Source: Saprospiraceae bacterium (GTDB lineage Bacteria; Bacteroidota; Bacteroidia; Chitinophagales; Saprospiraceae). Taken from it: a stretch of 6,554 nucleotides of DNA. The notes under the pieces were generated by a model, which saw only the letters and a list, made by a program, of their open reading frames with translations, was not told the origin of the DNA and did not search any database. Positions within the stretch are counted from its first letter, which is position 1. Every line of letters starts with the position of its first letter. Positions 1 through 6,500 of this stretch are shown one piece after another. The stretch lies in contig JAHDBO010000113.1 in the NCBI GenBank assembly GCA_020630355.1, positions 1-6,554 of the forward strand, written 5' to 3'. The translations under genes were made by a program, and so were the position numbers.

Positions 1-21
1 GTGGATGCCATCCAGCACTAG
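1..21 (+). CDS. Possible C-terminal tail of an upstream gene (partial)
   Basis: Frame 1 opens at the window edge and reads VDAIQH before a TAG stop, 14 nt ahead of the amidotransferase gene. A chorismate-binding partner subunit (TrpE/PabB type) is often encoded directly upstream of such an amidotransferase, so this could be its last residues. Six residues cannot identify a protein, and frame 2 also stays open to position 30, so this is inference from context only. Confidence 0.25.
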   Translation: MDAIQH

Positions 22-35
22 TCAGGAATAGATTT

Positions 36-611
36 ATGAAAATATTAGTTTTAGACAATTACGATTCTTTCACTTACAATCTCGTACACATTGTACGAGA
101 ACTGGGCTATGGGGCGCAAATGGACATTTTCAGGAATGACCAGATTAGCCTGGAAGCGGTTGATGCTTATGACAAAATCATTCTGTCTCCAGGGCCTGGC
201 ATACCAGAGGAAGCAGGTATCATGCCTCAATTGATTCCAATGTATGCCCCTACTAAAAGTATTTTTGGGGTTTGTCTAGGGCATCAGGCTATAGGAGAAG
301 CTTTTGGTTCTACCTTGAAAAACTTGGACGAAGTATTACATGGTATCCCCTTAAAAACAGTGCAGACGAAGCAGAAAGATGCTATTTTATTCGATGGTAT
401 TCCTGATGCATTTATGGCAGGCCGCTATCATTCTTGGGTCATTGACCCTGAGCAGGTTTCATCTGATTTAGTCGTGACAGCCAGTGATGAAAGCGGTGAG
501 GTAATGGCCATCAAACATAAAGAGTATGACGTCCGAGGGGTTCAGTATCATCCTGAGTCGGTGTTGACAGAGCACGGAATAAAAATGGTAAAAAACTGGC
601 TAGAAAAATAA
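36..611 (+). CDS. pabA/trpG: Anthranilate/aminodeoxychorismate synthase glutamine amidotransferase subunit (component II)
   Basis: Class I glutamine amidotransferase, 191 aa, the usual family length. It hydrolyses glutamine and passes ammonia to a chorismate-binding partner, giving anthranilate (tryptophan) or 4-amino-4-deoxychorismate (folate); cytosolic. Visible motifs: N-terminal NYDSFTYNL (residues 8-16), SPGPG oxyanion-region loop (51-55), nucleophile Cys80 in GVCLGHQ, RYHSW (130-134), and His172 and Glu174 in QYHPES completing the catalytic triad. The ATG at 36 gives the canonical MKILVLDNYDSF start, with AGGA about 8 nt upstream; the frame is open to the window edge but an extension would not match the family. 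TrpG and PabA cannot be separated by sequence, and many bacteria use one protein for both. No trpD or trpC follows; hpt does, which slightly favours a folate or dual role. Confidence 0.93.
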   Translation: MKILVLDNYDSFTYNLVHIVRELGYGAQMDIFRNDQISLEAVDAYDKIILSPGPGIPEEAGIMPQLIPMYAPTKSIFGVCLGHQAIGEAFGSTLKNLDEVLHGIPLKTVQTKQKDAILFDGIPDAFMAGRYHSWVIDPEQVSSDLVVTASDESGEVMAIKHKEYDVRGVQYHPESVLTEHGIKMVKNWLEK

Positions 612-614
612 ATC

Positions 615-1151
615 ATGCAAATTCACGATAAGCAATTCAAGCGATATATTGACGAGGCTAAAATCCAAGCGCGTATCTTGGAAATGGGGCAAGTACTGAC
701 AGAGCGAATGAAGAATAAAAATCCTATTTTTCTGAGTATTCTCAATGGTTCTTTTGTTCTAGTAGCGGATTTGGTGCGTGCTTGTGATTTCGATGCCGAA
801 CTGAGTTTTGTGCGCTTGAGTTCTTATGACAAACTAACTTCGACTGGTCGGGTGAAAATGCACTATGGTCTCGATGATGTTGATTTAGAAAACAAGGATA
901 TTATCCTCATAGAAGATATCGTAGATACAGGCAATACTCTCGAATTTTTCTTACCAGAATTGCAGATAAAAAACCCTTCCTCTATTACAATCGCTTCCTT
1001 ATTGCTCAAACCAGAAGTGTATCAAAAGAAGTTTCCTATCGATATTGTGGGCTTTGAAATTCCCAATAAATTCGTAGTGGGTTACGGCTTGGATTATGAT
1101 GGTCTGGGTAGAACGTTGCGGGATATTTGGCAATTGGATGAGAAAGAGTGA
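615..1151 (+). CDS. hpt: Hypoxanthine phosphoribosyltransferase
   Basis: Type I phosphoribosyltransferase of purine salvage, converting hypoxanthine (and usually guanine) plus PRPP to IMP/GMP; cytosolic. The 178 aa length is normal for bacterial HPRTs. Visible motifs: the SILNGSF loop (41-47), the PRPP-binding signature IEDIVDTGNT (99-108) with Glu100-Asp101 and Asp104, SLLLK (128-132) with the Lys that contacts the purine O6, and the C-terminal purine pocket GFEIPNKFVVGYGLDY (146-161), very close to the human enzyme's corresponding stretch, followed by Arg166/Arg169 near the pyrophosphate site. It starts 3 nt after the amidotransferase stop, without a clear Shine-Dalgarno sequence, so the two are almost certainly co-transcribed and possibly translationally coupled. 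A hairpin follows the stop. Xanthine/guanine-specific relatives are possible but fit less well. Confidence 0.93.
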   Translation: MQIHDKQFKRYIDEAKIQARILEMGQVLTERMKNKNPIFLSILNGSFVLVADLVRACDFDAELSFVRLSSYDKLTSTGRVKMHYGLDDVDLENKDIILIEDIVDTGNTLEFFLPELQIKNPSSITIASLLLKPEVYQKKFPIDIVGFEIPNKFVVGYGLDYDGLGRTLRDIWQLDEKE

Positions 1152-1154
1152 TTT

Positions 1155-1187
1155 AATTGTCAGACCTTTTGAAGGTGTCTGACAATT
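1155..1187 (+). terminator. Strong hairpin after hpt, likely transcription end or processing element
   Basis: AATTGTCAGAC (1155-1165) pairs perfectly over 11 bp with GTCTGACAATT (1177-1187), with an 11-nt loop; an alternative fold pairs CCTT with AAGG inside the loop, leaving a 2-nt bulge. It lies 3 nt after the hpt stop and 30 nt before the preferred ATG of the peptidase gene. No U-tract follows on either strand, so a classic intrinsic terminator is not shown; it could instead be a 3'-end stabiliser, an attenuating leader hairpin, or a dyad operator. Confidence 0.5.
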
Positions 1188-1217
1188 GTGCTAGCTTACG
1201 CTTTCAAGCTTGATTCA

Positions 1218-2939
1218 ATGAGACTACTTTGGCTATTCGCTATTCTGATATTGGGGACGGGTTTTTATTTTCATGAAAATGAAGACCCAAAAGACAAGTA
1301 CCCACAAGATTACTTCCGCTCGCCGATAAATTCGACGATACGATTATCAGGCACTTTCGGGGAATTACGCCCCAACCACTTTCATGCAGGTATTGATATT
1401 AAAGGGAAAATCGGGCTGCCCTTGGTCTCTATTGCGGATGGATATGTACAACGCATCAAAATCCAATCAGGCGGCTATGGTAAAGTTCTGTACATCCAAC
1501 ATCCCAACGGTTACACCTCCGTCTATGCGCATTTACATCGCTTTGCACCTGAGCTAGAAGCTTATGTCAAAAGTGAGCAATACCGCCAGCAAAAATTTGA
1601 ATTAGAGTTGTTCCCAGAAGCCAATCGCTTCCCTTTCAAAAAGGGGCAATCCATCGGAAAAATGGGGACAACAGGGCGTTCTTATGGGCCCCATCTTCAT
1701 TTTGAAATCCGAGATTCACAAACAGAGCAACCCATTAACCCCTTGCTCTTTGGCATTCAAATCAAGGACAAAATCGAACCCAAACTGCATCAAATCAAAA
1801 TCTATCAGCTCAACGATAAACACGAAACGACAGGCACTCGAACCAAAGATATCAAGAAAGGAAAGTATGGTTATTACGTGGGGGGCGATACGCTCTATAT
1901 TCCTGCTTGGAGGGCAGGCTTTGCACTAAAAACCTACGACCACATGAACGGGGCTTCCAATTGGAATGGGGTTTATAGTATCAAAATGTATGTAGATGAG
2001 GTTTTAAAGCATCATTTTAGAATGGAAAAATTTGGTTTCAGAGAGACCCGATACATCAACGCCCACATGGATTATGAAGAGCAAATTGAGCACAAGAGTT
2101 ACTTCAACCGTTGCTTCCGATTGCGAGGCAATCAGTTGGGTTCTTACCCCGTTTTGGTGGATGATGGTGTGGTGCAACTCTACCAAGACCGTGCCCAGAA
2201 AATCCGCATGGTCGCTGAGGATTTGCATGGCAATAAAAGCGAGGTGAGCTTTCATGTCAAGCGTGCGAAGGAGGTCAAAACACCTCCTAGTAAGACCTTT
2301 AATTTTTTACTTCCTTACAGCGAAGCAAGCGTGATTGATCAGCCTGATGCCTTTATCCATTTCCCGAAAGGGACGCTTTACGAGGATTTGTATTTGAACT
2401 ATCACAGTTCTTATGAAAATTCCAAAAATGTCTACTCGCCAGTCTTGCATTTAATGGACTATACCATACCCGTCCATCAGTTTTATACCTTGGGACTCAA
2501 ATCGAAAAACCTTCCTGATTCTTTAAAATCAAAGGCTTTTATTGCCTACTGTCAAAAAGATAACACCATACAGAGTCAAGGGGGCATTTGGAAAGAAGAT
2601 TACCTCACTGCCGAAGTGCGAGACCTAGGAGATTTTTCGATTATGGTTGATACGGAAGCACCGATCATCAAACCCCTCAATTTCAAATCCAATATGCGGG
2701 GTTACAATGTCGCATCCTTTAAGGTAAAGGACAATTACGAGACCGCTCGAAATGTGGCGTACCTCAACATTAACGGATACATTGATGGCAAATGGGTTCT
2801 TTTTGAATACGATGCCAAGAATGATAAAATCACACACCGCTTTGAAGCAGATTTGCCGAAAGGCAAGCATCAATTGCGCCTTATCGTACGGGATAACCGA
2901 GGTAATGAAGCGGTATTTGAGCAGGGGTTTGAGCGATAA
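1218..2939 (+). CDS. M23 (LytM-type) zinc metallopeptidase, exported
   Basis: Peptidoglycan endopeptidase family, 573 aa. The N-terminus, MRLLWLFAILILG, is a basic-hydrophobic export signal or membrane anchor; no lipobox Cys and no clear signal-peptidase site is seen, so an uncleaved anchor is possible. The LytM domain (about 42-181) keeps the zinc ligands His56 and Asp60 (HAGID) and His161 of HLH, with His159 and His105 (YAHLH) as catalytic-site histidines, so it should be active. About 290 residues of beta-rich sequence follow, then an Ig-like domain from about 478 (starts DTEAPIIKP, ends with a VRDNRGN turn), a layout common in Bacteroidota. An upstream in-frame GTG at 1188 would add ten residues, abut the hairpin and put a polar stretch before the signal; ATG 1218 is preferred. 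Likely role: cell-wall hydrolysis or remodelling in the periplasm. Confidence 0.88.
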   Translation: MRLLWLFAILILGTGFYFHENEDPKDKYPQDYFRSPINSTIRLSGTFGELRPNHFHAGIDIKGKIGLPLVSIADGYVQRIKIQSGGYGKVLYIQHPNGYTSVYAHLHRFAPELEAYVKSEQYRQQKFELELFPEANRFPFKKGQSIGKMGTTGRSYGPHLHFEIRDSQTEQPINPLLFGIQIKDKIEPKLHQIKIYQLNDKHETTGTRTKDIKKGKYGYYVGGDTLYIPAWRAGFALKTYDHMNGASNWNGVYSIKMYVDEVLKHHFRMEKFGFRETRYINAHMDYEEQIEHKSYFNRCFRLRGNQLGSYPVLVDDGVVQLYQDRAQKIRMVAEDLHGNKSEVSFHVKRAKEVKTPPSKTFNFLLPYSEASVIDQPDAFIHFPKGTLYEDLYLNYHSSYENSKNVYSPVLHLMDYTIPVHQFYTLGLKSKNLPDSLKSKAFIAYCQKDNTIQSQGGIWKEDYLTAEVRDLGDFSIMVDTEAPIIKPLNFKSNMRGYNVASFKVKDNYETARNVAYLNINGYIDGKWVLFEYDAKNDKITHRFEADLPKGKHQLRLIVRDNRGNEAVFEQGFER

Positions 2940-2991
2940 GCCCCCTTAACAAACCTATGAGTTAAGTACTAAAAACAAATCAATAGGCATC

Positions 2992-4053
2992 TCAATCCCT
3001 CACCCTATTCCAAGACAAAGTCTTGAGCATCCAATTGGGCAATGGTTTTTGAGGGTTGCGCTTACGCAAATCCAAGTACCAGTTCCATTTTTTGAGGATG
3101 GGGATTTTATGTGTTTCCACAAATTCAATCAAAGTCCCGTCAGGGTCTTCGATATAAGCGAAATTGCCGGCGGCTTCCCCCATATCGAAAGTGTTCATTT
3201 GACTACTGCTGTCGACAGTGAAAGGAAACCCTTTGGAAGCACAAATAGAGCGAAGTTCTCCCATACCGTAAATGTCGAAGCACAAATGGATAAAACCTAA
3301 ATCCCCCCAATAGCGGTCTTGGAAGATTTTCTTAGGTTGCCGACTCGTCACTTGCAGCAATTCCAGTTCGCTCCTGCCTAGGAGGCGGCTAAAACTTCCT
3401 TTTCTTGCTTGCTTATGTCGCAATAAAACCCGTCGGAAAGAAGCAGTACCACTATTCAAAACAGCAAAATCGTCAAAAGTCCCCCATTTGTCATAAACGA
3501 TCTCGTCGTAGCCCAAAATATCCGAATACACCTCTAAAGATTTGTCTATATCTGATACACCGATAACCGCACCATAAACACCGCCTAGGGTCTGCTTGTC
3601 TTTTTTGAACCAAGAAGTTCCCTCTACTACTTCAAAAATATTCCCGTAAGGGTCGCTCACATAAAAATGAGCCTGCCCTGCGGGGTTTTTGCTGATCCCC
3701 CCCAGTAGATGGGCTTTTTTTGCGAGCAATTCATGATAAGTAGCCGCGACATTCCGTGATTTTATCTTGGCGATTTGAATGCCCAAATCTCCGAGCTGTT
3801 GCTCAAAAGCCGCTTCCCGAGCTTTTCTGGAGGTGTATTGCCAAATTTCCATACCGCCGCCACCTTGACTGTTCAAAGCCAATACCGCATGACGGCTATG
3901 CACTTTGCCACCAGTGTAAGGGGTCATTAAAGCCGCTTCTGCCGCTTCCTCAAAAATGGGGATGTCCATTTGGAAATGCTGGCGGTACCATTTCCAGGCG
4001 GCTTGTACATTGGCGACGCCGATACCGATTTGTTGTATTCCACTGATGTGCAT
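2992..4053 (-). CDS. Two-module VOC (glyoxalase/HPPD-fold) protein, function unknown
   Basis: 353 aa, two tandem vicinal-oxygen-chelate modules (about 1-148 and 157-315) and a basic, Trp-rich tail (316-353). Each module shows the beta1 strand (QQIGIGV; YGAVIGV) and the closing beta hairpin SDPYGNIFEVVE (133-144) or EDPDGTLIEFVE (302-313), the most recognisable part of the fold. By manual alignment the three usual metal positions are Gln8, Gln93 and Glu141 in module 1, and Gly161, His256 and Glu310 in module 2. Module 2 therefore has the second His and the Glu of a dioxygenase-like 2-His-1-Glu site but lacks the first His, arguing against a standard 4-hydroxyphenylpyruvate or extradiol dioxygenase. 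No signal peptide: cytosolic. It starts 50 nt after the alpha-oxoamine synthase gene on the same strand, and the gap is mostly a heptad repeat. Substrate unknown. Confidence 0.8.
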   Translation of the reverse strand: MHISGIQQIGIGVANVQAAWKWYRQHFQMDIPIFEEAAEAALMTPYTGGKVHSRHAVLALNSQGGGGMEIWQYTSRKAREAAFEQQLGDLGIQIAKIKSRNVAATYHELLAKKAHLLGGISKNPAGQAHFYVSDPYGNIFEVVEGTSWFKKDKQTLGGVYGAVIGVSDIDKSLEVYSDILGYDEIVYDKWGTFDDFAVLNSGTASFRRVLLRHKQARKGSFSRLLGRSELELLQVTSRQPKKIFQDRYWGDLGFIHLCFDIYGMGELRSICASKGFPFTVDSSSQMNTFDMGEAAGNFAYIEDPDGTLIEFVETHKIPILKKWNWYLDLRKRNPQKPLPNWMLKTLSWNRVRD

Positions 4054-4068
4054 AGGGTCTAGTGTAAA

Positions 4069-4096
4069 TGATGAATGATGGGTGATGAGTGATGGG
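4069..4096. repeat. Four-copy heptad tandem repeat, TGATGRR
   Basis: Four contiguous 7-nt units on the plus strand: TGATGAA, TGATGGG, TGATGAG, TGATGGG (YYCATCA on the minus strand). It fills over half of the 50-nt gap between the synthase stop and the VOC start, ending 15 nt upstream of the VOC ATG. It is imperfect at the last two positions of each unit. Confidence 0.8.
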
Positions 4097-4103
4097 GGCT
4101 TTT

Positions 4104-5348
4104 TTAGGTTGGTATCGTAATGCTGGTCGCTTGATAGGCTTTTGCTTTTAGTTTACCTGCTACTGCGCTGAAGGCCTCTAGCGTCATTTCGATGTCTTCC
4201 ATAGTATGTACTGCCGTGGGGATAAGGCGAAGCAATATCATTCCTTTGGGTATAACGGGGTATACAACGATAGAACAAAAAATCCGATGGTTTTCCCGTA
4301 GGTCCATGACCAGCTGCGTCGCTTCTTCCACGCTTCCATGCATATAGACGGGGGTAACGCAACTATTCGTGTTGCCAATATCCAAGCCACGGGCACGGAG
4401 TCCCGATTGTAAGGCACGTACATTTTCCCAAAGTTTGGCTTTCAACTCTGGCATGGTGCGGAGCATTTGCAGCCGTTTTCTATTGCCTAGGACTAGGGGC
4501 ATCATTAAGGATTTGGCGAAGACTTGCGAACGCATATTGTATTTCAAGTATTCGCAGAGTTGGGTATCGCCCGCAAAGAAAGCCCCCACACTGCCCATGG
4601 ATTTGGCAAAAGTGGCGAAATAAACATCAATATCCTCTTGGACGCCCTGTTCCTCTCCTGCCCCTGCACCCGTTGCGCCAAGCGTCCCAAAACCATGCGC
4701 ATCATCTACTAGGAGGCGGAAGTTGTATTTTTGCTTTAATGCAACGATTTCTTTCAAAATGCCTTGGTCGCCCCTCATCCCAAAGACCCCCTCCGAAATG
4801 ACCAAAATCGCCCCTTTGCTCTTATCCACTATTTTACTCGCACGTCGCAATGCTTTTTCTAGGCTGTCAATATCATTATGTTTGAAAATGAAGCGTTTTC
4901 CTAAATGAAGCCGAACCCCATCCACGATACAGGCATGAGAACCCGAATCATAAATAATCACATCGTGCCTATCCGTCAGGCAGTCAATGGCGGAAACCAT
5001 GCCTTGATAACCGAAGTTGACCAAGACGGCCGCTTCTTTTTGCACAAAGTCCGCGAGTTCTTTTTCAAAAAGGTCGTGTTGTTCTGTATTCCCCGACATC
5101 ATTCTTGAACCCATCGGATAAGCCAAACCCCAATCTTTAGTCGCTTCGGCGTCCACCGCCCGCACATCAGGATGGTTACCTAATCCCAAATAATTGTTGA
5201 TGCTCCATACCACAACTTCTTTGCCCTTGAAGCACATTCGGCTAGACAATTGCCCCTCAAGTTTGGGGAAAATATAGTAGCCCTCGGCAGATTTAGCATA
5301 TTGCCCTAATGGCCCTCGATTGTTCTGTAACTTTTCAAATAAATCCAT
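4104..5348 (-). CDS. PLP-dependent alpha-oxoamine synthase (serine palmitoyltransferase/KBL/AONS-like); candidate long-chain-base synthase
   Basis: Fold-type I PLP enzyme, 414 aa, of the family that condenses an amino acid with an acyl-CoA or acyl-ACP with loss of CO2. Visible: NNYLGLGNHP (51-60), substrate/cofactor loop with GSRMMSGNT (80-88), ring-stacking His138 in SGSHACIVDG, SEGVFGMRG (185-193), Asp215 and His218 in VDDAHGFG binding the PLP ring, and Schiff-base Lys249 in TFAKSMGS. All catalytic residues are present. The extended N-terminus, with GPLGQYAKSAEGYYIFPKLEG (positions 12-32), and AYPMGSRMMSG resemble a synthase group common in Bacteroidota, related to serine palmitoyltransferase and to the cysteate-fatty acyl transferase of sulfonolipid (capnine) synthesis. 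No bio or tdh genes are nearby, so AONS (biotin) or KBL (threonine) roles have no context support. Exact substrate is inference. It lies 142 nt downstream of the MDR gene. Confidence 0.85.
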   Translation of the reverse strand: MDLFEKLQNNRGPLGQYAKSAEGYYIFPKLEGQLSSRMCFKGKEVVVWSINNYLGLGNHPDVRAVDAEATKDWGLAYPMGSRMMSGNTEQHDLFEKELADFVQKEAAVLVNFGYQGMVSAIDCLTDRHDVIIYDSGSHACIVDGVRLHLGKRFIFKHNDIDSLEKALRRASKIVDKSKGAILVISEGVFGMRGDQGILKEIVALKQKYNFRLLVDDAHGFGTLGATGAGAGEEQGVQEDIDVYFATFAKSMGSVGAFFAGDTQLCEYLKYNMRSQVFAKSLMMPLVLGNRKRLQMLRTMPELKAKLWENVRALQSGLRARGLDIGNTNSCVTPVYMHGSVEEATQLVMDLRENHRIFCSIVVYPVIPKGMILLRLIPTAVHTMEDIEMTLEAFSAVAGKLKAKAYQATSITIPT

Positions 5349-5461
5349 ATTACAAAGAGTGTTTGGTTATCGTTTTTTCTTAGACATTATCCTAAATACT
5401 GGTCAAAATCATTCCCCAAAAGGCTTGTCCCCTCAAGTAGGTTTTCCCGTGCAAACAATGA

Positions 5462-5474
5462 TGTGTTCAACACA
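5462..5474. promoter_or_regulatory. 13-bp palindrome, possible operator
   Basis: TGTGTTCAACACA is a perfect 6+1+6 dyad in the gap between the MDR and synthase genes. It begins 5 nt past the putative -7 box on the minus strand, where a repressor could overlap the transcription start. A one-base centre makes a stable RNA hairpin unlikely, so a protein-binding site is the more natural reading. No regulator is encoded in the window. Confidence 0.3.
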
Positions 5475-5479
5475 AAACT

Positions 5480-5507
5480 CAAAATTAATTTCAATACTCC
5501 AAAACAA
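5480..5507 (-). promoter_or_regulatory. Candidate Bacteroidota-type promoter for the alpha-oxoamine synthase
   Basis: On the minus strand TTG (5507-5505) is followed after 17 nt by TAATTTTG (5487-5480), matching the Bacteroidota sigma consensus TTG-N17-23-TAnnTTTG. It overlaps the end of the MDR gene and would give a leader of roughly 125 nt before the synthase ATG at 5348. The motif is short and AT-rich, so chance occurrence is a real possibility. Confidence 0.35.
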
Positions 5508-6495
5508 TCTTCCCGAAATGTTGTCCCGAAGCTTGGTAGCGAAAAGCATCTGCCAGTTCCTCCAAGGCAAAACTTTTGTCAATAACAGGCTTCATCCCTG
5601 CGATATTGATGGCATCCACCATTTTTTCTTGCATGGCCCGACTACCTACCGCCAAGCCCACTAAGCGTAGATGCTTAAAGAATAATTTCGGAAAAGTAAT
5701 CGTCCCTTTCCGTCCGCCCCCAAGGATACCAATAGAAGCGATAAAGCCTCCAATCTTTGCCGCTTCAATGGACTGAACCATCGTGCTGCCACCACCTACG
5801 TCAAGTACATGGTCAACACCACCGCCCGCCATTTTGAAGATAGTCTTTCCCCATCGTTCATCTTCTTTGTAATTGACGACGTCCTCGACGCCCATTGATT
5901 TCAGGCGTTCTGCCTTGGCATCAGAAGAAGTGGTTGCATAAACTTTTGCACCAGCGATTTTAGCCAATTGTAAAGCAAAAATAGACATTCCCCCCGTTCC
6001 TTCTATCAATACTGTGTCACCTGCCTGAAGCCCCCCTTCTACCATCAGCGCTCGCCAAGCAGTCAGTGCCGCACAAGGCAAAGTAGCAGCTTCCGCATAA
6101 GTATAGCCATCAGGGATTCTGGTCAAGGCAAAAGCAGGGACACAAGATTCTTCAACGGCAAAACCATCGACCAATTCCCCTGAAAGCATCGCCATTTTTC
6201 GGGCAGTTGCTTTGCCTTCCGTCCAGCCTTGGAAAAACATCGACATCACTTTGTCGCCCACTTCCCAATCCCAAACATCTTTACCCACTGCGACCACCTC
6301 CCCTGCTCCGTCCGACATCGGAATCCGACCATCCATCACAGGAATGCCGCCTGTGGCAACCAAATAATCGTGAAAATTCAGGGAGGTCGCCTGCCATCGA
6401 ACGAGGACTTCTCCTGTTTTTGGTGTAGGGCTTTCCGATTCTACGAGTTGTAGGTTTTCTAGCCCTGCTCCGTTTTTGATTTGTATTGCGCGCAT
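5491..6495 (-). CDS. Zinc-less MDR-family NAD(P)-dependent oxidoreductase (quinone oxidoreductase/alcohol dehydrogenase-like)
   Basis: 334 aa medium-chain dehydrogenase/reductase, complete. An N-terminal GroES-like domain (about 1-125) carries SLNFHDYLVATGG (38-50) and GAGEVVAVGKDV (63-74). The Rossmann domain follows, with cofactor loop IEGTGGMSIFALQLAK (164-179), and the C-terminal strand ends GKIVLEY. The catalytic-zinc Cys of classical alcohol dehydrogenases is replaced (Asn40-Phe41-His42-Asp43), the GHE motif is replaced by SDGAGE, and the four-Cys structural zinc lobe is absent, placing it with the zinc-independent quinone-reductase-like MDRs, which reduce quinones, enones or acyl carbonyls using NADPH. 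Substrate cannot be read from sequence. ATG at 6495 gives the family-typical MRAIQI start. A heptad repeat lies 5 nt upstream, and the frame stays open through it, so an N-terminal extension cannot be formally excluded. Same strand as the two following genes. Confidence 0.87.
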   Translation of the reverse strand: MRAIQIKNGAGLENLQLVESESPTPKTGEVLVRWQATSLNFHDYLVATGGIPVMDGRIPMSDGAGEVVAVGKDVWDWEVGDKVMSMFFQGWTEGKATARKMAMLSGELVDGFAVEESCVPAFALTRIPDGYTYAEAATLPCAALTAWRALMVEGGLQAGDTVLIEGTGGMSIFALQLAKIAGAKVYATTSSDAKAERLKSMGVEDVVNYKEDERWGKTIFKMAGGGVDHVLDVGGGSTMVQSIEAAKIGGFIASIGILGGGRKGTITFPKLFFKHLRLVGLAVGSRAMQEKMVDAINIAGMKPVIDKSFALEELADAFRYQASGQHFGKIVLEY

Positions 6496-6500
6496 AAGAA

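Noticed and set aside
1684..2949. Several 65-83 residue open frames on both strands inside the M23 gene
   Set aside because: All lie within a well-supported coding region, show no domain signature and look like frame shadows.
2945..2966. Weak hairpin CTTAAC/GTTAAG in the convergent gap between the peptidase and VOC genes
   Set aside because: Only 6 AT-rich base pairs with a 10-nt loop and no T-run on the correct side for either strand, so termination is not supported although one is expected here.
3756..4046. 96-residue plus-strand open frame opposite the VOC gene
   Set aside because: Fully antisense to a gene with clear VOC motifs; composition is that of a shadow frame.
4069..4096. Heptad repeat considered as a CRISPR-like or origin iteron array
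   Set aside because: Units are contiguous 7-mers without spacers, and no replication or Cas gene is present.
4094..4105. GGGGGC followed by TTTTTT on the plus strand, resembling the tail of an intrinsic terminator
   Set aside because: No upstream C-rich arm forms a stem with it, and no plus-strand gene ends nearby; part of the T-run belongs to the end of the minus-strand synthase gene.
5320..5664. 114-residue open frame on the plus strand across the synthase-MDR gap
   Set aside because: It overlaps both minus-strand genes antisense, has no recognisable motifs, and its sequence is explained by the opposite-strand coding bias.
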